Assembly (NCBI GenBank): GCA_023416455.1
Contig: JAEZHQ010000470.1
Coordinates: forward strand, 1-11,009
Length of the DNA stretch: 11,009 bases
From: Pseudomonadota bacterium
Lineage (GTDB): Bacteria; Pseudomonadota; Alphaproteobacteria; Azospirillales; Azospirillaceae
Reading direction: 5' to 3'
Every line of letters starts with the position of its first letter. The stretch's first letter is position 1. The notes under the pieces are model-generated. The model was not told the DNA's origin and did not search any database. It was given only the letters and a program-made list of their open reading frames with translations. A program made the position numbers and the translations under genes. This document shows, piece after piece, positions 6,703-11,009 of the stretch.

Positions 6703-7621
6703 TGCGCTGGTACCCCTTGAGGACTTCCTCTTTCATGGTTTCCCAGATGGCCGAGTGAAGCTCCAGGAACCGGGGGGTCATCCGGATCTCGGCGACGTCC
6801 CGGGGGCGCGGGAGGTCGATGACGAAATCGCCGATCGGATGGGTGCCGGGGCCGGCGGAGAGCACGACGACGCGGTCGGACAGCGAGATCGCCTCCTCAA
6901 GGTCGTGGGTGATGAACAGCACCGACTTGCGGTCCGCCGACCACAGGTCGAGAAGCTCGTTCTCCATGAGCTGGCGGGTCTGGATGTCCAGCGCGCTGAA
7001 CGGCTCGTCCATCAGGATGATCTTGGGTTCCAGGATCAGGGTCTGGGCGAGCGCCACGCGCTTGCGCATGCCGCCGGACAGCTGGGCCGGGTAGAGGTCG
7101 CCGCGCCCGCCCAGCCCGACCCGCTTCAGCCAGTCGTTGGCGCGCTCCACGCGCTCCGCCTTGGCGATCCCGCGGATCTCCAGCCCCGCGGTGACGTTGT
7201 CGAGCGCGTTTCGCCAGGGCATCAGCGCGTCGGCCTGGAAGAGGTAGCCGGCCCGGCGGTTCAGGCCGACCAACGGCTCGCCGAAGATGTGGACGCTTCC
7301 GTTGGTCGGCTCCAGGAGCCCGGCGGCGACGTTGAGCAGCGTGGACTTGCCGCAGCCGGTGGGACCGACGACCGAGACGAACTCGCCGTCGCCGATGGCC
7401 AGCGTGGTGTCGCGGACCGCCGTGTAGTCGGTCCCCCGCTTGGTCCGGGAGGGGAACGTGCAGGTGATGTCGGACAGTAGAACCGCCGGCGTTGACGGCT
7501 TTTCCACGGGGACGGCGTGCAGCGGTGCCGGGTTCTGCGCTTGCATCGTACGATTGTTCCGGTTGATCGCGTCAGCAGAGCCGGCCGCCGCGGGCAGCGG
7601 CTTGCCTGAGGGGTATGCCAT
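6692..7621 (-). CDS. ABC transporter ATP-binding protein, NitT/TauT (SsuB/TauB) type
   Basis: The cytoplasmic ATPase of the importer, 309 residues from the first ATG. Walker A is GPTGCGKST (86-94), the Q-loop glutamine is Q129, the signature is LSGGMRKR (181-188), Walker B is IILMDEP (201-207), the D-loop is SALD (209-212) and the switch histidine is H239. The signature has Met-Arg-Lys where many ABC ATPases have Gln-Arg/Gln-Gln; this is common in the family. The N-terminus carries about 45 residues of low-complexity sequence before the first strand, longer than usual. The upstream ATG at 7621 lies 7 nt after the binding-protein stop; an internal ATG at 7546 (residue 26) is an alternative start. 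Neither has a strong ribosome-binding site. The gene overlaps the permease start by 11 nt. Confidence 0.95.
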   Translation of the reverse strand: MAYPSGKPLPAAAGSADAINRNNRTMQAQNPAPLHAVPVEKPSTPAVLLSDITCTFPSRTKRGTDYTAVRDTTLAIGDGEFVSVVGPTGCGKSTLLNVAAGLLEPTNGSVHIFGEPLVGLNRRAGYLFQADALMPWRNALDNVTAGLEIRGIAKAERVERANDWLKRVGLGGRGDLYPAQLSGGMRKRVALAQTLILEPKIILMDEPFSALDIQTRQLMENELLDLWSADRKSVLFITHDLEEAISLSDRVVVLSAGPGTHPIGDFVIDLPRPRDVAEIRMTPRFLELHSAIWETMKEEVLKGYQRNEK

Positions 7622-7628
7622 GACGGTC

Positions 7629-8660
7629 TCACTTGAACTTGGCGTGCGCGCGGTCCACGAACTCGTTCGTGTAGGTCTTCGAGAGATCGAGGGGGGCCGC
7701 CTTCAGCTCGGGCTCCAGCACGGCGATGGACTCGAGCACGGTCTGCACGTTCTCCGCCGTGATCCGCCCGTCGAAGCGGAAGGCGGTCAGGTTCCGCTCG
7801 ACGGCCTGGCGGTAGGCCGCCTCGTTGGCGCGGTAATACTCCTCGGGCACCGAGGCGATGACGTCGTCGACGCTGGCCGTCTCCATCCACTTCATGGCCC
7901 GGATCATGGCGTTGGCCATGGCCTGGACGGTGTTCGGGTTCTTCTTGACGAACTCGGCCTTGGCGTAGAGCGAGCCGGCGATGAAGTCGCCGCCGTAGAC
8001 CTGGTGCGTCCCCTCCTTGGTGCGGCTGTCGGCGATGATGGTGATGTCGTCGCTCCGCTCAAGCTCGGTGATCACCGGATCCAGGCTGACGATCGCGTCC
8101 AGCTCGCCGCCCCGGCGCACCGCGGCGACCGCGCCGGGACCGGCGCCGACGGCGATGTAGCTGACCTGCTTGGGATCGAGGCCGGCGTTCTGCATGTACT
8201 TGCCGAAGAAGGCGTGCGAGGCGCTGCCCGGCGAGGTGACCCCGACCTTCAGGCCCTTGAAGTCCTCGGGCTTCTTCACGGCCCCGCTGCGCGCCTTCAC
8301 CACCGCCAGCACGTTGCCGGGATAGCGCGCGAAGGCCACGAAGCTTTGCAGGTCCTGCCCCTTGGCCTGCATGCGCACGGTGTGCTCGTAAGCGCCCTGG
8401 GTCACGTCGGCGCTGCCGCCGATCATGGCCTGGAGGCCCTTGGCCCCGGATCCGAAATCGAGGAACTGGGCGTCCAGGCCCTCGTCCTTGAAGTAGCCGC
8501 GGTGACGGGCGATCGCGTAGGGCAGCTTGTCGATCTGGCTTGAGATCCCGCCGATCGCGATGATCACGTCGCGCTTTTCCGGGGTCTGCGCCTCGACTCC
8601 CGCCAGCGGCAGCGCCGCCAGCAGAAACGCGATGCCAAGACGTATCGGGATTCCACCCAT
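7629..8660 (-). CDS. ABC transporter substrate-binding protein, NMT1/TauA-like
   Basis: A 343-residue periplasmic binding protein of the NitT/TauT family (NMT1/THI5-like). It has a Sec signal peptide: R7, a hydrophobic stretch from about 8 to 22, and a likely signal peptidase I site after VEA (24). No lipobox cysteine is present, so it should be soluble. The N-lobe shows KLPYAIARHRGYFKDEGL (45-62) and GSADVTQGAYEH (82-93), typical of the family. The start at 8660 is strongly supported by AGGAGG 9 nt upstream. An in-frame ATG at 8828 would add 56 residues that run through the promoter region and would bury the signal peptide, so I reject it. It is the first gene of the operon, which fits the high demand for binding protein. 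The ligand is unknown. Confidence 0.95.
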   Translation of the reverse strand: MGGIPIRLGIAFLLAALPLAGVEAQTPEKRDVIIAIGGISSQIDKLPYAIARHRGYFKDEGLDAQFLDFGSGAKGLQAMIGGSADVTQGAYEHTVRMQAKGQDLQSFVAFARYPGNVLAVVKARSGAVKKPEDFKGLKVGVTSPGSASHAFFGKYMQNAGLDPKQVSYIAVGAGPGAVAAVRRGGELDAIVSLDPVITELERSDDITIIADSRTKEGTHQVYGGDFIAGSLYAKAEFVKKNPNTVQAMANAMIRAMKWMETASVDDVIASVPEEYYRANEAAYRQAVERNLTAFRFDGRITAENVQTVLESIAVLEPELKAAPLDLSKTYTNEFVDRAHAKFK

Positions 8661-8700
8661 CTGAACGTCCCTCCTGATTTCATTTCTGAGATTTTCAAAA

Positions 8701-8729
8701 AGCGTAATGGCCATATGGTCGCATGTCAA
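8701..8729 (-). promoter_or_regulatory. Predicted sigma70-type promoter for the minus-strand operon
   Basis: On the minus strand the -35 is a perfect TTGACA (8729-8724) and the -10 is TACGCT (8706-8701), separated by exactly 17 bp. Transcription would begin near 8694, giving a leader of about 33 nt that contains the AGGAGG of the binding-protein gene. The palindrome CCATATGG (8711-8718) lies in the spacer, where a bound regulator would block polymerase. This is a prediction from sequence only. Confidence 0.65.
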
Positions 8730-8744
8730 TTCACAATATCGCAG
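8712..8744. repeat. Candidate operator, copy 1 of an imperfect direct repeat
   Basis: CATATGGT (8712-8719) is followed after 15 bp by AATATCGCAG (8735-8744). The same pair, with a 12-bp interval and one changed base, recurs at 8867-8896 in the same orientation. Copy 1 covers the -35 and part of the spacer of the minus-strand promoter. This placement suggests an operator, perhaps for the IclR protein encoded in the divergent unit; that link is inference. Confidence 0.45.
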
Positions 8745-8785
8745 ATTGATGGCCAGGGAGGTTGCCGCCGACCGAAGGTTCGCCA

Positions 8786-8801
8786 GTGCAGCATGCGGCA
8801 C
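8786..8801. promoter_or_regulatory. Candidate operator: 16-nt near-palindrome between divergent promoters
   Basis: GTGCAGCATGCGGCAC is symmetric except for one A/G pair. It sits roughly midway in the 245-bp divergent region, upstream of both predicted promoters. The position suits an activator or a dimeric regulator site. It could also arise by chance in GC-rich DNA. Confidence 0.35.
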
Positions 8802-8845
8802 ATAAGGCGCTTTGATCATGCACGACAAATCGTTTAAGATCTATA

Positions 8846-8874
8846 TTGCTTGTGCTACACACCCATCATATGGT
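8846..8874 (+). promoter_or_regulatory. Possible sigma70-type promoter for the plus-strand dehydrogenase-iclR unit
   Basis: TTGCTT (8846-8851) and TATGGT (8869-8874) are separated by 17 bp, giving a start near 8881 and a leader of about 25 nt. Both boxes are imperfect, so this promoter is predicted to be weaker than the divergent one or to need activation. Its -10 overlaps the CATATGGT half of repeat copy 2. Confidence 0.4.
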
Positions 8875-8896
8875 ATGCAATGCGAGAATATCGGAG
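8867..8896. repeat. Candidate operator, copy 2 of the imperfect direct repeat
   Basis: CATATGGT (8867-8874), a 12-bp interval, then AATATCGGAG (8887-8896). It matches copy 1 at 8712-8744 in order and orientation. It covers the -10 and predicted start of the plus-strand promoter and ends in the GGAG that serves as the ribosome-binding site for the start at 8906. Confidence 0.45.
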
Positions 8897-8905
8897 ATGA
8901 ACGAA

Positions 8906-9838
8906 ATGGCGGAACCGCCCGTGGTCGGCTTCATCGGGCTGGGAGCGATCGGCCGGCCCATGGCCGAGCGCATCCTCGAACGCTTCAGCCTCGTCGCCTG
9001 CGACCTGCGGCCGGACGCCTGCGCGCCCCTTGCCGGCCGGGCGCGGATCGCCTCCACACCGGCCGAGGTGGCCGCCGGCTCCGACATCGTCTTCGCCTGC
9101 CTTCCGACCCTGGGCTCGTACCGCGAGGTCGTCTCCGGCGAGGCCGGCCTGCTGGCCGGCGGTCGGGCCGGGCTGTACGTCCATGTGGGAACGACGGGAA
9201 GCGCGCTCGTCCGGGAGCTGGAGTCCGCGCTGGCGGGCGTCGGGGTGCGGACCCTCGACGCGCCCATGACCGGCGGCGTGCCCCGCGCGCGGGACGGCAC
9301 GCTCACCGTGATGGCGTCCGGCCCCGCCGAGGCGTTCGCGGCGGCGTTGCCGGTGATGGAATGCTACGCCTCCAAGATCGTCCATCTCGACGGCGGCACG
9401 GGCAGCGCCCAGATCCTGAAGCTCATCAACAACGTCCTGTCGGCGGCCAACCTCGCCCTGGCCGCGGAGGCCCTGCTGATGGGCAGCAAGGCCGGCCTCG
9501 ACTGCGGCCAGATGATCGAGGTCCTGAACAGCGGGACGGGGCAGAGCGACGCGACGCGGACGAAGATCCCGCGGCACGTGCTTTCCGGACGCTTCGATTA
9601 CGGCGGCGCCCTGCACATCACGCTCAAGGATCTGGCGGCCTATCTGGAGGAGGCGTCGGCCCTGGGCGTGCCGGCCCCGCTTGGCAGCGTGGTGCGGCAA
9701 GCCTATGTTAGGGCGGCCGCGCTCGGGTCTCCCTTGGATGACATGACGTCCGTCGTCTGCCATATGGAACAGGCATCCGGAGCGGAACTGCGGGCCCGTG
9801 CGCATCGCGATGGGGCGGCCGCTGCCCCCGAGATTTGA
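8906..9838 (+). CDS. NAD(P)-dependent oxidoreductase, 3-hydroxyisobutyrate-dehydrogenase-like
   Basis: A 310-residue beta-hydroxyacid dehydrogenase of the HIBADH family, which also contains tartronate semialdehyde reductase and 2-(hydroxymethyl)glutarate dehydrogenase. The N-terminal Rossmann motif GLGAIG is at 11-16; D33 after the second strand favours NAD over NADP (inference). The substrate-binding segment DAPMTGG (118-124), the catalytic lysine K172 in LKLINN, and LKDLAAYLEEA (240-250) are all conserved. I chose the ATG at 8906 because GGAG lies 9 nt upstream; ATG at 8897 has that GGAG directly against it, and an upstream ATG at 8846 would read through the predicted promoter. The likely reaction is interconversion of a 3-hydroxy carboxylate and its semialdehyde. 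It is 9 nt upstream of the IclR gene in the same unit and diverges from the transporter operon, so it probably belongs to the same pathway. Confidence 0.92.
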   Translation: MAEPPVVGFIGLGAIGRPMAERILERFSLVACDLRPDACAPLAGRARIASTPAEVAAGSDIVFACLPTLGSYREVVSGEAGLLAGGRAGLYVHVGTTGSALVRELESALAGVGVRTLDAPMTGGVPRARDGTLTVMASGPAEAFAAALPVMECYASKIVHLDGGTGSAQILKLINNVLSAANLALAAEALLMGSKAGLDCGQMIEVLNSGTGQSDATRTKIPRHVLSGRFDYGGALHITLKDLAAYLEEASALGVPAPLGSVVRQAYVRAAALGSPLDDMTSVVCHMEQASGAELRARAHRDGAAAAPEI

Positions 9839-9847
9839 AGGTGATCC

Positions 9848-10672
9848 ATGTCGCTGGTGAAAGAGGATGAGGAGAAGAAGTCCGGTGGCATCCAGTCACT
9901 GGCCCGCGCTTCGGCCATCCTGGAGGAGATCGCCCGCAACCGCCAGGGCATCGGCCTGGCGCAGCTCAGCAAGAACGTGGGACTCCACAGCAGCACCGCC
10001 TTCCATCTGGTCAAGACCTTGGTCCGACTTGGCTATGTCCACCAGGACGAGGAGAGCAAGGTCTACCGCATCGGCAAACTCATCTACAGCCTGGCAAGCG
10101 CCGCCCTGGACGAGGTGGAGATGGCGCGGCTGTCCGGCCCCTTTCTGGACGAGCTGTCGATGCGCACCGGCGAGACCAGCCACATCGCCGTGCGCTCCGG
10201 CACCGACATCGTCGTCGTCGGCAAGTCGGAGGGAACCGGCGCCTTCCGCATCGCCGAGCGGACCGGCATCAGCCGGCCCGCCCACGCGACGGCGCTGGGC
10301 AAGATCCTGCTGGCGGCCATGCCCGCCCAGAACCTCGACCTCTTCCTGCGCGGCTACGAGCTGCGGGCGATCACCAGCCGCACCATCACCGACCGGCAAC
10401 GCCTGGAGGACGAGCTGGAGAAGGTCAGGCGCACCGGGATCGCCTACGACGACGGCGAGTTCCACGTCGAGGTCCGGTGCATCGCCGTCCCGGTCCGCAA
10501 CTTCCGCGGCTCCATCGTCGCGGCCATGGGCATCTCCACCCCCGTCTGGCGCCTGTCGCTCCACGACCTCCAGGAGAAGGCCAATCTCCTGAAGGGCGTC
10601 GCCGACACCCTGTCGGCGACCTTCGGCTTCCAGCCGGAGGAGCCCGACCTGCCGCAGAAGCGCACCGCCTGA
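9848..10672 (+). CDS. IclR-family transcriptional regulator
   Basis: A 274-residue regulator with a winged helix-turn-helix at about residues 14-76 (IQSLARASAILEEIA, then LSKNVGLHSSTAFHLVKTL as recognition region) and a C-terminal IclR effector domain at about 92-262. The effector domain keeps RPAHATALGKILLA (143-156), IAYDDGEFHVEVRCIAVPV (about 198-216) and the GISTP segment. IclR proteins bind small carboxylates and act as repressors or activators of neighbouring catabolic genes. AAGGTG overlaps the upstream stop and lies about 4 nt before the ATG, so translation is probably coupled to the dehydrogenase gene. The likely targets are the divergent promoters at 8701-8729 and 8846-8874; the effector would be the imported compound or an intermediate (inference). 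Confidence 0.95.
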   Translation: MSLVKEDEEKKSGGIQSLARASAILEEIARNRQGIGLAQLSKNVGLHSSTAFHLVKTLVRLGYVHQDEESKVYRIGKLIYSLASAALDEVEMARLSGPFLDELSMRTGETSHIAVRSGTDIVVVGKSEGTGAFRIAERTGISRPAHATALGKILLAAMPAQNLDLFLRGYELRAITSRTITDRQRLEDELEKVRRTGIAYDDGEFHVEVRCIAVPVRNFRGSIVAAMGISTPVWRLSLHDLQEKANLLKGVADTLSATFGFQPEEPDLPQKRTA

Positions 10673-10682
10673 ACGCCGCCCG

Positions 10683-10716
10683 CACAGGGGCAGACACACA
10701 GGGGCGGGCACAGGGG
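10683..10716. repeat. Three CACAGGGG repeats downstream of the IclR gene
   Basis: CACAGGGG occurs at 10683-10690, 10697-10704 and 10709-10716, spaced by 14 and 12 nt, in the GC-rich spacer after the IclR stop codon. The rest of the 10673-10753 spacer shows no gene. It may be slippage-derived; no function is proposed. Confidence 0.5.
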
Positions 10717-10753
10717 GGGCGCGGGGACCGGGCCGGGCGCGGGCGTCCTGCTT

Positions 10754-10801
10754 AGAGCGGGTCGCGTAAAATCGGAATCGATTTGAAGCGTGAATCCGCT
10801 C
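10754..10801. repeat. Palindromic intergenic repeat, first stem-loop
   Basis: GAGCGGGT (10755-10762) pairs with ATCCGCTC (10794-10801) with one G-T wobble. Inside it CGC (10763-10765) can pair with GCG (10788-10790), and AAATCG (10769-10774) with CGATTT (10779-10784) around a GAAT loop. The base composition is more AT-rich than the genes around it. It resembles dispersed palindromic elements found between genes in alphaproteobacteria, from memory only. It adjoins the second stem-loop at 10814-10857. Confidence 0.6.
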
Positions 10802-10813
10802 GCAAAACAAAGG

Positions 10814-10857
10814 CCTGGAGTTTCGTGCGTTTCAGATTAAACGCACGAAACTCTAGG
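10814..10857 (-). terminator. Long perfect stem-loop, probable terminator of the AEC transporter gene
   Basis: GAGTTTCGTGCGTTT (10818-10832) and AAACGCACGAAACTC (10839-10853) form a perfect 15-bp stem around a CAGATT loop. CCT/AGG pairs and one G-T wobble extend it to 19 pairs. On the minus strand the stem is followed after two bases by TTTGTTTT, so it fits an intrinsic terminator for the convergent transporter gene. On the plus strand no T-run follows, though it may still block read-through from the IclR gene. The stem base contains the transporter's TAG stop codon (10855-10853). Confidence 0.6.
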
Positions 10858-11009
10858 GCATGGCGACCAGCAGCAGGAGCGTCAGCGAGACCAGCGAGAG
10901 CGCGGTGGTGCCGATGACCATGCCGGCGACCTCCTCCGGCGCGTTGTTGAACTTCTGCGCCCAGAGATAGTTGAACACCGCCACCGGCATGGCGCTCTGC
11001 ACCACCAGC
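10853..11009 (-). CDS. AEC-family transporter (auxin efflux carrier-like), C-terminal part
   Basis: An open minus-strand frame of 51 complete codons plus a stop enters from the right edge of the window; its 5' part is missing. The peptide begins LVVQSAMPVAVFNYLWAQ, then has APEEVAGMVIGTTALS and a hydrophobic final helix rich in Leu and Val ending in AMP. MPVAVFNYLxA followed by PEEVAGxVxxTTxLS is the typical last part of AEC-family carriers, inner-membrane secondary transporters that include malonate and other carboxylate carriers. The last helix spans about residues 30-50 of the visible part. It is convergent with the IclR gene, so it is a separate transcription unit, but a carboxylate carrier beside this cluster could be functionally related (inference). 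Confidence 0.8.
   Translation of the reverse strand, partial: LVVQSAMPVAVFNYLWAQKFNNAPEEVAGMVIGTTALSLVSLTLLLLVAMP

Noticed and set aside
8661..8828. N-terminal extension of the substrate-binding protein to an ATG at 8828
   Set aside because: It would bury the signal peptide and run through the predicted promoter. AGGAGG precedes the ATG at 8660.
8846..8905. Earlier starts (8846, 8897) for the HIBADH-like gene
   Set aside because: They add residues before the Rossmann strand and lack properly spaced ribosome-binding sites.
10673..10753. GC-rich spacer after the IclR gene as a small gene
   Set aside because: No start with a ribosome-binding site and no plausible protein; only the CACAGGGG repeats stand out.

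Overview
This very GC-rich window looks like chromosomal DNA of an alphaproteobacterium, most likely of the Azospirillum/Rhodospirillales type. That placement rests on base composition, the style of the gene families and an alphaproteobacterial-type palindromic intergenic repeat; no marker gene confirms it. I see no mobile element, RNA gene or CRISPR array.

Layout: eight genes lie head to tail on the minus strand from about 8660 down to 49. In transcription order they encode a periplasmic substrate-binding protein, an ABC ATPase and an ABC permease (NitT/TauT-type importer), an MmgE/PrpD-family enzyme, a divergent short-chain dehydrogenase/reductase (SDR) without the usual catalytic tetrad, a 3-hydroxybutyrate-dehydrogenase-like SDR, a xylose-isomerase-like TIM-barrel protein, and a ketosteroid-dehydrogenase-like flavoprotein. 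Spacings are short: a 7-nt gap, an 11-nt overlap, a 1-nt overlap, then gaps of 42, 90, 90 and 16 nt. A single operon is likely. Diverging from it on the plus strand are a 3-hydroxyisobutyrate-dehydrogenase-like enzyme (8906-9838) and an IclR-family regulator (9848-10672), 9 nt apart. The 245-bp region between the two units holds a good minus-strand sigma70-type promoter, a weaker plus-strand promoter, an imperfect direct repeat that touches both, and a central 16-nt near-palindrome.

After the IclR gene come a GC-rich spacer and two stem-loop units (10754-10857). The second overlaps the stop codon of a convergent AEC-family transporter gene whose 5' part lies beyond the window.

Working model (inference): this is an IclR-controlled uptake-and-degradation cluster for a small, probably carboxylated and possibly cyclic compound. 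The ABC importer brings it in. The SDRs, the KstD-like dehydrogenase, the MmgE/PrpD enzyme and the HIBADH-like enzyme would oxidise, desaturate, isomerise or hydrate it. I do not recognise the gene combination as a named pathway. Two of the SDRs have altered active-site residues, which argues for unusual chemistry. The substrate cannot be read from the sequence.
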